DNA of 41,948 nucleotides from Bradyrhizobium cenepequi (lineage in GTDB: Bacteria > Pseudomonadota > Alphaproteobacteria > Rhizobiales > Xanthobacteraceae), in the NCBI RefSeq assembly GCF_020329485.1, contig NZ_JAGKJI010000055.1, positions 1 through 41,948 of the forward strand, in the 5' to 3' direction. Numbering within the stretch: position 1 is the first letter of the stretch; each line of letters starts with the position of its first letter. Below are positions 1-9,704 of this stretch, one piece after another. The notes under the pieces were generated by a model that ran no database searches, was not told the origin of the DNA, and saw only the letters and a list, made by a program, of their open reading frames with translations. A program made the position numbers and the translations under genes.

Positions 1-46
1 CTTTGAGGCCGGGCGGGGGAGGGAAGTGGTGGATGGGGGACATAGC

Positions 47-751
47 TCAGCCTGGAGTTTCGCTGCGAAGGGCCGGAAGTGTATCACCGAAAGAAGGATT
101 GAACTTTCTCGCTTCTTGAAGGGAAACGACTGGAATGGAAAAAGTCTCCTTGTGACTTCTTCCAAAAGCGTCGAGAACTGCAACTCTCACCTTAGTTCGC
201 CCATTCTTAGGTGACGGGAAGAAGCCTCCCCAACTGTCAGACTGCTCGAAATATACGACTCCATTTACCGACTGGCCGACCTGGAGGTAAGTGTTAGCCG
301 ATTGTCCCGAAATCGTACTTCGTTGGAGCAAGAAGGGATAGAACTTGACTTTCTCTCCGATCGCAAATTGGAAATCCTCAAGTGCGACTGCTGGGCTCTC
401 CAGCCAAAACCAAAAAAAGCGATGCTTGAGCCAGATCAAAGAGAGTGGCCGCACATGCCACTGATATCCAAGCTTTACGCTGTCGATGCTTGTTGGCGCG
501 GAGCCAACATTTGATAACTGTAGATATAACGCAAAACCGGTTCGATGAACGTCGAACTCATTGTATTTCTCACCCGTTGAAAACGTTGAGCAAAATGTTG
601 GCCCATCGATTAAATTAATTCGCAGCTTTGGCCGCCGCCTCAAAGCAGAAAAAATTCCAGTTATCCAACCACCAAAAATCGTCAATGCAAATATGAGCAG
701 ACTAACAACGCCCTGATTGTCGTTCAACCATTTGGCTGTATCGACAATCAT
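47..751 (-). CDS. Hypothetical membrane-anchored protein, 234 aa
   Basis: I do not recognise this family. Residues 14-36 form one hydrophobic segment (VSLLIFALTIFGGWITGIF), followed by the basic stretch ALRRRPK. That suggests a single N-terminal anchor with about 195 residues of soluble domain on the cytoplasmic side by the positive-inside rule. The soluble part is rich in aromatic residues and beta-type alternation, without a motif I can name. The gene starts 29 bases after the thiC stop on the same strand, so it may be read from the thi operon. An AGGAG lies about 12 bases before the ATG, inside the loop of a small hairpin. Its bases are visibly more AT-rich and its codons less biased than in thiC next door, which suggests a later arrival. 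The ATG at 751 is the only sensible start. Confidence 0.7.
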   Translation of the reverse strand: MIVDTAKWLNDNQGVVSLLIFALTIFGGWITGIFSALRRRPKLRINLIDGPTFCSTFSTGEKYNEFDVHRTGFALYLQLSNVGSAPTSIDSVKLGYQWHVRPLSLIWLKHRFFWFWLESPAVALEDFQFAIGEKVKFYPFLLQRSTISGQSANTYLQVGQSVNGVVYFEQSDSWGGFFPSPKNGRTKVRVAVLDAFGRSHKETFSIPVVSLQEARKFNPSFGDTLPALRSETPG

Positions 752-780
752 GGCGTTGTTAGTCTCCTAGTAGAGAGTTT

Positions 781-790
<10 letters not shown>
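752..790 (-). other. Hairpin spanning the thiC stop and the next start
   Basis: GGCGTTGT at 752-759 and ACAACGCC at 783-790 are perfect inverted 8-mers. One arm covers the last codons and stop of thiC; the other ends directly against the ATG of the downstream gene. The 23-base loop carries the AGGAG that should serve that gene. No U-run follows, so this is not a classical terminator. It may influence coupling or mRNA processing, or it may be chance. Confidence 0.45.
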
Positions 791-2679
<1,889 letters not shown>

Positions 2680-2704
2680 GGAGTTCCTCCGTAAACTTCT
2701 TACT

Positions 2705-3313
2705 TCAAGCGGCTTTGGCTGAAGCGCCAAGCCATTGTCTGACCCGCGCATCGGGGTCGGCGTTCTGGGTGATGTCGGAGACGACGGCGATCGAGTCGGC
2801 GCCGGCTGCGAAGATCTCCGCGGCCTGCTCAAACTTGATGCCGCCGATCGCAACCAGCGGGATGTCGCCGATGCGCTGCTTCCACTCGGTGATCTTTGGA
2901 ATCCCCTGCGGGGCGAAGCGCATCGATTTCAGCGTGGTCGGGAAGATCGGGCCGAGCGCGACATAGTCCGGCTCGGCCTTCAGCGCGGTGGCAAGCTCCT
3001 CATCGTCATGGGTGGAGATGCCGAGCGTCAGGCGCGCTCGTCGGATCTCGGCAAGATCGGCACCCGCGAGATCCTCCTGGCCGAGATGCAGGTGTTCGGC
3101 GCCGGCGACGATCGCCGCGCGCCAATAGTCGTTCACGACCAGCTTTGTCGGTGTGCCCTTGGTCACCGCGAGCGCATCGGTGACGATCTGCAGCGCTTCA
3201 GCGTCGTTCAGGTCCTTGGCGCGGAGCTGAATGGTGCCGACGCCGAGTTTTGTCAGTCGCTCGACCCAGGCGACGCTGTCGACGACGGGATAAAATGGAT
3301 CAGGATACGGCAT
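2705..3313 (-). CDS. thiE: Thiamine phosphate synthase ThiE
   Basis: Couples HMP pyrophosphate with thiazole phosphate carboxylate to give thiamine phosphate. The 202-aa TIM barrel shows the expected strands: GTIQLRAKD near residue 26 (pyrophosphate-site Arg/Lys), LVVNDYWRAA, HLHLGQEDL, LGISTHDDEE, YVALGPIFPT and the phosphate-binding VAIGGI loop. The start codon overlaps the end of thiG by 14 bases, so translation is probably coupled; the Shine-Dalgarno itself is weak. It is slightly shorter than many ThiE proteins but has all core segments. Confidence 0.95.
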   Translation of the reverse strand: MPYPDPFYPVVDSVAWVERLTKLGVGTIQLRAKDLNDAEALQIVTDALAVTKGTPTKLVVNDYWRAAIVAGAEHLHLGQEDLAGADLAEIRRARLTLGISTHDDEELATALKAEPDYVALGPIFPTTLKSMRFAPQGIPKITEWKQRIGDIPLVAIGGIKFEQAAEIFAAGADSIAVVSDITQNADPDARVRQWLGASAKAA

Positions 3314-4082
3314 GCCAGAACGGAGTCCCGATGACAGGGGTGGAGGGGGAGGCGAAATCGCGTGCTTCCATCAGCCCAGCCTCATAGGCGGCGCGGCCGG
3401 CCTCGATGCCGAGGCGGAATGCGTTTGCCATCGCGACAGGGGCTGCCGCCTTTGCGACCGCCGTGTTGAGCAGCACTGCATCGTAGCCGAGCTCGAGCGC
3501 GTGGGCCGCATGCGAGGGTGCGCCGATGCCGGCATCGACCACCAGCGTGATGTCGGGCAGGCGGTCGCGCAGCAGCTTCAACGAATCGCGATTGGTGATC
3601 CCCTTGGCGCTGCCGATCGGCGCGGCCCAGGGCATCACCACCTTGCAGCCGGCATCGACCAGCCGCATCGCCACCGAAAGATCCTCGGTGCAATAGGGGA
3701 ACACTTCAAAGCCGTCCTTGACCAGGATCGAGGCGGCTTCGACCAGGCCGACAACATCGGGCTGCAGCGTGTCGTTGTCGGCGATGACCTCGAGCTTGAT
3801 CCAGCTCGTTCCGAACAATTCGCGCGCGAGCTTTGCCGTGGTCACCGCCTCGCGCACGGTGCGGCAGCCGGCGGTATTCGGCAGCACTGTGACGTCAAGT
3901 TCGCGGATCAGCGACCAGAACGCGTCCCCGGTCTTGCCGCCGGCGGCCTCGCGCCGCAGCGACACCGTGACGACGTTGGCGCCGGAAGCGCGGATCGCCG
4001 CCTGCATGATCGCGGGCGAGGGATAGAGCGCCGTGCCGATCAGCAGGCGGGAGGAGAAGGTCTTGCCGTAGAAGTTCAGCAT
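3300..4082 (-). CDS. thiG: Thiazole synthase ThiG
   Basis: Forms the thiazole phosphate ring from deoxyxylulose 5-phosphate, dehydroglycine and the ThiS thiocarboxylate. It is 260 aa, the usual length. The Schiff-base lysine is K96 in SWIKLEVIAD. Other family landmarks are the GTALYPSP start, VFPYCTEDL, MPWAAPIGS and the phosphate-binding VVDAGIGAPSHAA. A GGAGA precedes the ATG. In this pathway dehydroglycine comes from ThiO and sulfur from ThiS, both upstream in the same operon. The substrate deoxyxylulose phosphate is made by Dxs, also encoded in this window (33014-34939). A repeat of about 180 bases separates it from thiS. Confidence 0.97.
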   Translation of the reverse strand: MLNFYGKTFSSRLLIGTALYPSPAIMQAAIRASGANVVTVSLRREAAGGKTGDAFWSLIRELDVTVLPNTAGCRTVREAVTTAKLARELFGTSWIKLEVIADNDTLQPDVVGLVEAASILVKDGFEVFPYCTEDLSVAMRLVDAGCKVVMPWAAPIGSAKGITNRDSLKLLRDRLPDITLVVDAGIGAPSHAAHALELGYDAVLLNTAVAKAAAPVAMANAFRLGIEAGRAAYEAGLMEARDFASPSTPVIGTPFWHAVS

Positions 4083-4106
4083 GGTGCGTCTCCGCGGTCT
4101 CGGTTA

Positions 4107-4285
4107 GCTCCCTCGCCCCGCTCTTCGCGGGGCCGGGACGAGCAAAGCTCGCTCTGGGAGGGTTGCGGTGAGGGGCTGCCTCCGCGAAAACGGTGGAAGT
4201 GAGACTCGCGGAGAGTCCCCCTCACCCGGATCGCATCTTGCGATGCGATCCGACCTCTCCCCGCAGGCGGGGCGAGGTGCGGCAC
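4107..4285. repeat. Intra-operon palindromic repeat between thiS and thiG
   Basis: The 224 bases between thiG and thiS are nearly all nested inverted repeats. The outer 11-base arms CCTCGCCCCGC (4111-4121) and GCGGGGCGAGG (4267-4277) match perfectly. Inside are GCCCCGC/GCGGGGC (4115-4133), a 24-base hairpin GGATCGCATC-TTG-CGATGCGATCC (4228-4251), and imperfect arms containing GTGAGGGG and CCCCTCAC. The CCCTCACC and CCTCTCCC motifs recur at 12959-13014 and 29037-29192. This is a dispersed Bradyrhizobium-type intergenic repeat located within an operon. Confidence 0.8.
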
Positions 4286-4306
4286 GCACCTGCGTTCCCA
4301 ACATTC

Positions 4307-4504
4307 TCACCCTCCCTGGCGCGGCGTGATGATCTCGATCTCGTCGCCAGCCTTGATCTGTGTCTCGGCCCAGCGGTTCTTCGGCAGCACGTCGTAGTTC
4401 AGCGCGATGGCGAAATGGGTGCCTTCGTATTCGAGCTCGGCGAGCAGCGCGTCGACGCTGGCAGCACGGATCTCCCGCGGCTCGCCGTTGACGATCACGC
4501 GCAT
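4307..4504 (-). CDS. thiS: Sulfur carrier protein ThiS
   Basis: A 65-aa ubiquitin-fold protein that carries sulfur as a C-terminal thiocarboxylate to ThiG. It ends in the required Gly-Gly (TPRQGG) and begins MRVIVNGEPREI, a typical ThiS first hairpin. The internal ALNYDVLPKNRW and GDEIEIITP segments are also family-typical. Its start overlaps the 3' end of thiO by 10 bases. No adenylating ThiF gene is present in the window, so activation must use a protein encoded elsewhere. Confidence 0.95.
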   Translation of the reverse strand: MRVIVNGEPREIRAASVDALLAELEYEGTHFAIALNYDVLPKNRWAETQIKAGDEIEIITPRQGG

Positions 4505-5508
4505 CGCATCACCTCATTGTCGATCATGCCGCGCTCGACATAAGCGAGCGTCAATTCCGCCAGCGCCGGCGCCAGCAGGAAACCATGGCGGTAGAGCCCG
4601 TTCACGGAAATTGTCTGCTTGTTGATCGTGATCCGCGGCAGATTGTCGGGAAAGGCCGGGCGCAGGCCGGAGCCGAATTCGACGATACGTGCTTCGGCAA
4701 AGGCCGGATGCACCGAATAGGCGGCCCCGAGCAGCTCCAGCGCCGAGCGGACGCTGACGCCGGTGTCCTCGGCCTCGATCGACGTCGCGCCCAGCATGAA
4801 CAAGTGATCCTCGCGCGGGATCACATAAAGCGGCCAGCGCGGATGGATCAGTCGCACCGGGCGCGCCAGCTCCACCTCCGCAGTCTCGATCAGGATCATC
4901 TCGCCCTTGATGCCGCGCAGCTCCGGCTCTCCGTCGCGCGCGGAAAGGCCGCGGCAATCGATCACGATGCCTTCGAGATCCCGCGCGTTCACGTCGCTGT
5001 TGAACTTGATGACGCCACCGGCGGCGAGGATGCGCTCGTGCAGCTTGGGCAGCACGCGGCGCGGCTCGACATGGCCTTCGGCCGGGAAGAACAGCGCGTC
5101 GCGGAAACGGCCATCGAGCGAGGGCTCGAACTGGGCAACCGCGGGGGCATCGAGCCGCTCGTGGCCTTCCGTCATCCTGGCGAAACGCTCGAAATCGTTG
5201 CGCTCGCGGGCATGCGCCACCACCAGAGAGCCGTTGAACGGCGTATCCGGCAATTCGCGCCGCCAGATGTCGAGCGAGCGCAGGCCAAGCCGGCTGATGA
5301 TGGGTTCGGCCACCTCCGCCTCGCAATAGGGCGCGAGCATGCCGCCGGCCCAATGGCTTGTGGATGCCGTCATCGCCGCGTCACTGCGCTCGTGCAAAGT
5401 GACGGCGTGACCGGCCTGTGCGAACAACAATGCTTGCCAAGCGCCGGCAATGCCTGCGCCGATGATGGAGACGGGGGAATCCCCCCGCGGAGACTTGTTC
5501 TGGTACAT
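4495..5508 (-). CDS. thiO: Glycine oxidase ThiO (FAD-dependent)
   Basis: Oxidises glycine to dehydroglycine, the C2-N unit of the thiazole ring. The 337-aa D-amino-acid-oxidase fold begins with the FAD Rossmann motif G17-A-G19-I-A-G22, followed by LHERSD at the end of strand 2. It continues with SHWAGGMLAPYCEAE and ends with the substrate/FAD segments FGSGLRPAFPDNLP and GLYRHGFLLAPAL. It is the first gene of the thi operon. Its ATG lies a few bases beyond the conserved 3' strand of a TPP riboswitch, so it is the direct target of control. The operon position separates it from other DAO-family oxidases. Confidence 0.93.
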   Translation of the reverse strand: MYQNKSPRGDSPVSIIGAGIAGAWQALLFAQAGHAVTLHERSDAAMTASTSHWAGGMLAPYCEAEVAEPIISRLGLRSLDIWRRELPDTPFNGSLVVAHARERNDFERFARMTEGHERLDAPAVAQFEPSLDGRFRDALFFPAEGHVEPRRVLPKLHERILAAGGVIKFNSDVNARDLEGIVIDCRGLSARDGEPELRGIKGEMILIETAEVELARPVRLIHPRWPLYVIPREDHLFMLGATSIEAEDTGVSVRSALELLGAAYSVHPAFAEARIVEFGSGLRPAFPDNLPRITINKQTISVNGLYRHGFLLAPALAELTLAYVERGMIDNEVMRCA

Positions 5509-5511
5509 CCC

Positions 5512-5635
5512 TGTCCCTTCGCCGGTATGACCCGGATCAGGTTCAAAGGGTCACCGCGGTCCCGGATATCGACCAGATGGTCGACCCCAAGCATGCGATA
5601 TCTCAGCTCCTCCTCGGAGCACCCCTCGGAACGCC
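5512..5635 (-). promoter_or_regulatory. TPP riboswitch (THI element) upstream of thiO
   Basis: On the minus strand this stretch carries the conserved THI-box pieces in order: GAGGGGTGCTC, then GCTGAGAT, a variable P3 arm with its own GACCATCTGGTC hairpin, then ACCCTTTGAACCTGATC and GGGTCATACCGGCGAAGGGA. Closing helix P1 can form between GTTCC near the 5' end and GGGAC at the 3' end. The only purine-rich ribosome-binding sequence before the thiO ATG is that same AAGGGA, so ligand binding would mask it. That indicates translational rather than terminator-type control. Confidence 0.95.
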
Positions 5636-5638
5636 TCT

Positions 5639-5666
5639 AATGTAAGCGGATGCGCTGAGCTGTCAA
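5639..5666 (-). promoter_or_regulatory. Sigma-70-type promoter of the thi operon
   Basis: TTGACA (perfect -35; plus-strand 5661-5666) and TACATT (-10; 5639-5644) are 16 bases apart on the minus strand. The predicted start near 5632 puts the 5' end of the transcript at the riboswitch P1 strand. It lies 25 bases from the transglycosylase stop codon, so the operon has its own promoter. Confidence 0.75.
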
Positions 5667-5690
5667 TGTCGCGCTTCGCGGCCGTGTCCC

Positions 5691-6227
5691 TCAGTTGCCG
5701 GACATCTGCTGTGCATTGTCGCCGGGAGCGCTTTCCAGCGCTTCGGCCTCTGCCTGCTGTTTTTGCAATGCGACAGCGAACGCCGGCCGGGATTCAGCCT
5801 TGGATTCCCTCAGGTGCTGCAGCCGCTGCTGCTTGGCGGCGTAATAATACCCGCCGGCGTAGTAGCGCACGGCGCGGTCGTGGTTGCCGCCGGCGGCGCG
5901 ATAGGCGCCGGCGAGATATTTGATGCCATAGGTGAGATTGGTCTCGGGATCGCGCAGGCCCGCCACGTCGCCCCTGTAGCCAAGGCCGCGGGCGGTCGCG
6001 AGCTTGATCTGCATCAGCCCAATCGCGCCGCCGCGTCCGATCAGGTTCGGCCGATACTTGCTCTCGCGCACGATCACCCGGTGCACCAGCGCATCCGGCA
6101 CCAGATTGGCCTGGGCATGGGCGGCGATCAGCGCCTCATATTGCGAACGCTGCTGCGCCTGCGCAGGCGAACCGGTTAGCATCGCGGCAACGGCCGCAAG
6201 CGAGGTGAGTGCGAAAGGGAATTTCAT
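5691..6227 (-). CDS. Lytic transglycosylase (SLT-fold)
   Basis: Periplasmic enzyme predicted to cleave the MurNAc-GlcNAc bond of peptidoglycan. From the ATG at 6227 the product is 178 aa, with a Sec signal peptide (MKFPFALTSLAAVAAMLTG, cleavage after AQA). The SLT domain follows: the catalytic Glu in VIVRESKYRP, the GRGGAIGLMQI motif, DPETNLTYGIKYLAG and the C-terminal AVRYYAGGYYY. A frame extension to a GTG at 6263 adds 12 residues before the signal peptide and is less likely. The C-terminus is Gln/Glu/Ala-rich without a known domain. No partner gene adjoins it. Confidence 0.9.
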   Translation of the reverse strand: MKFPFALTSLAAVAAMLTGSPAQAQQRSQYEALIAAHAQANLVPDALVHRVIVRESKYRPNLIGRGGAIGLMQIKLATARGLGYRGDVAGLRDPETNLTYGIKYLAGAYRAAGGNHDRAVRYYAGGYYYAAKQQRLQHLRESKAESRPAFAVALQKQQAEAEALESAPGDNAQQMSGN

Positions 6228-6504
6228 CGGACGAGGTCTCGGCGACGGAATGATCTGTTCCACTTACGCAACCGAATTGTTGCGGCTGCCGGGCAGGGAT
6301 ATGGCGAAAACGAGGCGTTACGCGACGGGCTTCAGTAAGGTCTTAAACGACGATTTGCTGCGGGGCGGCAAGCACATTGTCGCGCAAATGACTCAAAGCC
6401 GCCCTAGAATTTTGCATGGCGGGCGCGGGTTCAGCGCGTCCTGCAAACAATCAAGAAACGACAATCAAAAGCCGACCAAGAAAAGCGACAAAGGGAGACG
6501 CATC

Positions 6505-6705
6505 ATGACCCATTTTGAGTCCACTGATCTGCCGCGTGGAAATCCTTGCGCACAATGCGGCAAGCCGATCACGAAGCCGGACTGGGTCGAGCACGACGCC
6601 GGCCGCACCTTCTATCTCTGGCATTGCCGCGCCTGCGATTACCGCTTCGAGGCCATCGCGATCTATCCGGAGCCCAACAGCGAACGGGCGCCGCTGGCCG
6701 CCTGA
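6505..6705 (+). CDS. Small zinc-ribbon protein, 66 aa
   Basis: AGGGAG eight bases before the ATG at 6505 supports this start; the longer frame from 6004 is antisense to the transglycosylase. Two CxxC knuckles (CAQC near residue 15 and CRAC near residue 41) form a likely one-zinc ribbon. Between them lie KPDWVEHDAG and TFYLWHC. The tail is short and acidic to neutral. No function is known to me; such proteins may bind nucleic acid or a protein partner. It ends 2 bases before the stop of the convergent kinase gene. Confidence 0.75.
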   Translation: MTHFESTDLPRGNPCAQCGKPITKPDWVEHDAGRTFYLWHCRACDYRFEAIAIYPEPNSERAPLAA

Positions 6706-6707
6706 GG

Positions 6708-8042
6708 TCAGGCCGCCGAGCGCCGACCTTCTTGGCGCACCGGCAATTCGATCCGCACCAGGAGCCCGTGAGGCTGTTTGTCGTGCAGCGATAGTGTCCC
6801 GCCATGCGCGAGCACGATCGCGTTGGTGATCGACAGCCCGAGGCCAAAGCCTTCGGCCTCATTCATGTTGCGCGCATCGTCGCCGCGCATGAACGGCTCC
6901 AGCACATCGTGCTTGCGCGCATCCGAAATGCCGGGGCCGTCGTCCTCGACGTCGATCGTGATGCGATCGTCTGCAGTACGGAGGCGGATCGTCGCCTCGG
7001 CGCCGAAGCGGACCGCGTTCTCGACGAGATTGGTGACGCTGCGGTGCAGGTCGTCCGGCCGCACGGTGGCCATCGCGTGCGCGGGGCCGTCGTAACTCAC
7101 CTTGTGGCCCATGTCGGAAAACTGGTCGGTGACGAGCTGCAGCGTGCTGGCGACATCGGTCAGCGTCATTGATTCCAGCCGACGGTCGTTGCGCAGGAAC
7201 GACAGCACCGATTCCAGCATCGTGCGCATCTGGTCGAGATCGTCGAGCATGCGGCTGCGATGGGTCTCGTCCTCGATGAATTCCGAGCGCAGCCGCATCC
7301 GCGTGATCGGCGTGCGCAGGTCATGGCTGATCGCGGCCAGCATCCTGGTGCGGTCGTCGATCAGCCCGGTGATGCGCTCGCGCATGCGGTTCAGCGCTTT
7401 CGCGACCGAACGGATCTCCTCGGGCCCACGTTCGGGCAGCGGCGCCGCCGCGCCGTCGAGGCTGAAGCTTTCAGCGGCGCGTGCGAAGGACGACAGCGGC
7501 GCGGTCAGCGCGCGTGCGGCCCACAGCCCGAGCAGCGTGACACTGATGACCATGAACAACAGCGTCATCATCCAGGGACCGCCGAGGAACGGCGGCCGGT
7601 GCCGATCCGCAAACAGCCTTGCCGAGATCATCGCGCCGTCGGGCAGCACGATGCCGACCCTCGGCCCTTCGCCCACCAACGGAAACAGCCGATAGGCGCC
7701 GCCGAGCCGGCGGTGGAGGAAGTGCAATTCGCGCTCATTCAGTTCGCCGGCAGCCGGCGTGGTGCCAGGCGGAAGGCTCTCGATGGCCAGTTGCGGAAAC
7801 GCGTTGTTGATATCGGCGGACAGCCGCTGCCGTTCCGACGGGGAGGCGGCACCGAGCAACTGGATCGCGCTGGCGAGCTGGGCATGTCCGCGGTCACCCG
7901 GCGGCTCCGGCTGGTCCGGCCGATACAGCAGGAAGATCGTGGCGATGATGACGTGGATGGCGACGATCGAGGCGACCACCAGCGCCGCGATCTGGCCGCT
8001 GATGCGCCGCAGATTGAGGAAGCCGGCGAGCGTCATCGTCAA
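6708..8042 (-). CDS. Two-component sensor histidine kinase
   Basis: A 444-aa inner-membrane kinase. TM1 is at about residues 18-40, a periplasmic sensing region of about 115 residues follows, and TM2 is at about 157-178. Then come HAMP (about 179-232), the HisKA box AAISHDLRTPITRMRL with phospho-accepting H240, an N-box (NLVENAVRFG), DDGPGI (G1) and GFGLGLSI (G2). This layout is EnvZ/PhoR-like. Its start overlaps the regulator stop by 4 bases (ATGA), so it is the second gene of a coupled pair. The periplasmic domain has no motif that tells the signal. The start could be M1 or M3. Confidence 0.93.
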   Translation of the reverse strand: MTMTLAGFLNLRRISGQIAALVVASIVAIHVIIATIFLLYRPDQPEPPGDRGHAQLASAIQLLGAASPSERQRLSADINNAFPQLAIESLPPGTTPAAGELNERELHFLHRRLGGAYRLFPLVGEGPRVGIVLPDGAMISARLFADRHRPPFLGGPWMMTLLFMVISVTLLGLWAARALTAPLSSFARAAESFSLDGAAAPLPERGPEEIRSVAKALNRMRERITGLIDDRTRMLAAISHDLRTPITRMRLRSEFIEDETHRSRMLDDLDQMRTMLESVLSFLRNDRRLESMTLTDVASTLQLVTDQFSDMGHKVSYDGPAHAMATVRPDDLHRSVTNLVENAVRFGAEATIRLRTADDRITIDVEDDGPGISDARKHDVLEPFMRGDDARNMNEAEGFGLGLSITNAIVLAHGGTLSLHDKQPHGLLVRIELPVRQEGRRSAA

Positions 8043-8776
8043 TTGCCCGCAGCGGCAATTATTTCCACCCTCGGCGTGAACATGTAGCCGCCGGCGCGCA
8101 CCGTCTTGATCATGGTAGCCTCCTGCGGATCCGGCTCGATCTTGCGGCGGATGCGGCTGACCAGGACGTCGATGGAGCGCTCGAACGAGCCGGCGTTGCG
8201 CGCGCCCGTGAGGTCGAGCAGGCTTTCGCGCGACAGCACGCGGCCGGGCCGCTCGCAGAAGGTCCTGAGCAGGTCGAATTCGGCGCTGGTCATGGCGACC
8301 TTGGCGCCTTCCGGGTTGCGCAGTTCGCGCAGGCGGAAGTCGATCCGCCAGCCCTGGAACGTCAGCACGGTCGCGCCTTCGATGGCGCTGGCGGTGCGCG
8401 CCGCCGCCTGCCGCCGCAGCACCGCATTGATCCGGGCCAGGAGCTCGCGCGGATTGAACGGCTTCGCCAGATAGTCGTCAGCGCCCATCTCCAGGCCGAG
8501 GATGCGATCGACATCCTCGCCGCGCGCGGTCAGCATGATGATCGGCGTCTGCGAGGTCGCGCGCACCTTGCGGCACAGGCTGAGGCCGTCCTCGCCCGGC
8601 AGCATGATGTCGAGGATCAGAAGGTCGATGCGACGGTCGGTCATCGCGCGGACCATCTCGCGGCCATCGCCGGCGGTGGTGACGTTGCAGGCGTTGTTGC
8701 GCAGATATTTCGCGATCAGGCTGCGCGTCTCGCGGTCGTCCTCGACGACAAGGATGTTCGGCTGTGGTTGGGCCAT
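8039..8776 (-). CDS. OmpR-family response regulator
   Basis: A 245-aa transcription factor. The receiver domain has acidic pocket E12-D13-D14, phospho-acceptor D56 (LLILDIMLP), T83 (MLTARGED) and K105 (DYLAKPFNP). A winged-helix DNA-binding domain fills about residues 140-240, with LTSAEFDLLRTFCE-type and VLVSRIRRKIEPDP segments. The ATG at 8776 follows AAGGTC and gives the standard MAQPQPNILVVEDD start; the frame stays open upstream but lacks receiver sequence. It is the first gene of the pair with the kinase. Its regulon cannot be read from the window. Confidence 0.94.
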   Translation of the reverse strand: MAQPQPNILVVEDDRETRSLIAKYLRNNACNVTTAGDGREMVRAMTDRRIDLLILDIMLPGEDGLSLCRKVRATSQTPIIMLTARGEDVDRILGLEMGADDYLAKPFNPRELLARINAVLRRQAAARTASAIEGATVLTFQGWRIDFRLRELRNPEGAKVAMTSAEFDLLRTFCERPGRVLSRESLLDLTGARNAGSFERSIDVLVSRIRRKIEPDPQEATMIKTVRAGGYMFTPRVEIIAAAGN

Positions 8777-8947
8777 GCTGACCTTTTGTCCGTGATTCGA
8801 GACAAGTGGCGAAGATTTTTGTTTCCGGATGTTTCTGGAGGACGGGCGGCAACAGGGGGTAACAGGCCAAAAGGCACTGTTAAGACGGTTAACCCTACCG
8901 TCGCGGCGAGTTTCAGGCGTGCTTATCAGAATCATTTGGAGCCTTCC

Positions 8948-9505
8948 ATGACCGCGATCTCGGCTGCTTCGGGCAGCAGCTACCAGTCGCCTCTGCAGCG
9001 GCTGCAGGATGAACTGCAGTCCGAAATCAATTCCGGCGCCATCAGCTCGTCCGATCAGGACGCGTTGTCGTCGGCGCTGACGGATATCGACGCCTCGATG
9101 CAGGCGAGCCGTGCCAGCGATCAGGCCGGCGGCACGCGGCCGTCGCAGGACGAGATGCAGTCCAAGCTCGATGATCTCATCAACCAGGAGGTCGCGAGCG
9201 GCAAGCTGACCAGCGATCAGGCAACCGAATTGCAGGGCGTATTCAAGGCCGCCTTCGCGCAAGGTCCCGGCGGTGCCCATGGCCACCACGGCGGCGCCGG
9301 CGCGCCACCGCCATCGGACGCGTCAAGCTCGACCGATGACGCCAGCACCACGACCGATTCCGTCAGCGACATCCTGCAGCAGTTCCTGCAGTCGCTGCAG
9401 GACTCGCTGTCGGCGTCGTCGAGCTCCTACAATTCGGTCGGCAGCGCGAGCACAGCGGCTGACGGCAGTTCTTTCTCCGCGCTGCTGATCGATTACCAGA
9501 GCTAG
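8948..9505 (+). CDS. Ser/Asp/Gln-rich protein with an internal duplication, 185 aa
   Basis: GGAG six bases before the ATG at 8948 fixes the start. There is no signal peptide or membrane segment. Residues about 20-45 (ELQSEINSGAISSSDQDAL) and 75-100 (LINQEVASGKLTSDQATEL) look like two copies of one helix-turn-helix unit with an SG-x-(I/L)-(T/S)-S-x-D-Q core, somewhat like a degenerate EF-hand. A Gly/His stretch (GGAHGHHGGAGAPPP) follows, then a Ser/Asp/Thr-rich tail with ILQQFLQSLQDSL. I do not recognise the function; export or calcium binding would be guesses. It is divergent from the regulator gene and followed by a good terminator. Confidence 0.75.
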   Translation: MTAISAASGSSYQSPLQRLQDELQSEINSGAISSSDQDALSSALTDIDASMQASRASDQAGGTRPSQDEMQSKLDDLINQEVASGKLTSDQATELQGVFKAAFAQGPGGAHGHHGGAGAPPPSDASSSTDDASTTTDSVSDILQQFLQSLQDSLSASSSSYNSVGSASTAADGSSFSALLIDYQS

Positions 9506-9539
9506 AGACGCCTGACGCGGCGACGCAGGCGCAACGCGT

Positions 9540-9592
9540 AACCCGGGGCCGCTCGTCAAAGTTGACGGAGCGGTCCCGGGTTGCGTTTCTTT
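9540..9592 (+). terminator. Rho-independent terminator
   Basis: Arms AACCCGGGGCCGCTCGTCAA and TTGACGGAGCGGTCCCGGGT pair with one bulge and a wobble, and the stem is followed by TTTCTTT. It closes the gene ending at 9505. Confidence 0.85.
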
Positions 9593-9704
9593 CCACCTGG
9601 GCTTGTGCTTCCCCGAAAGGGAAGGGTGGCTGTCCCACCAGCGGCGGAGGAACCAGTCGCCGAATGTGGCGTTGACGTTATCGATCATTTGTGGGGAGGG
9701 CCAG

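Noticed and set aside
4107..4285. CRISPR-like or tRNA-like structure in the thi operon
   Set aside because: The repeats are nested palindromes without evenly spaced spacers, and no cloverleaf or anticodon arm can be drawn.
4585..5640. Open frame of 351 codons on the plus strand
   Set aside because: Antisense to thiO and even runs through the riboswitch, so it cannot be a conserved gene.
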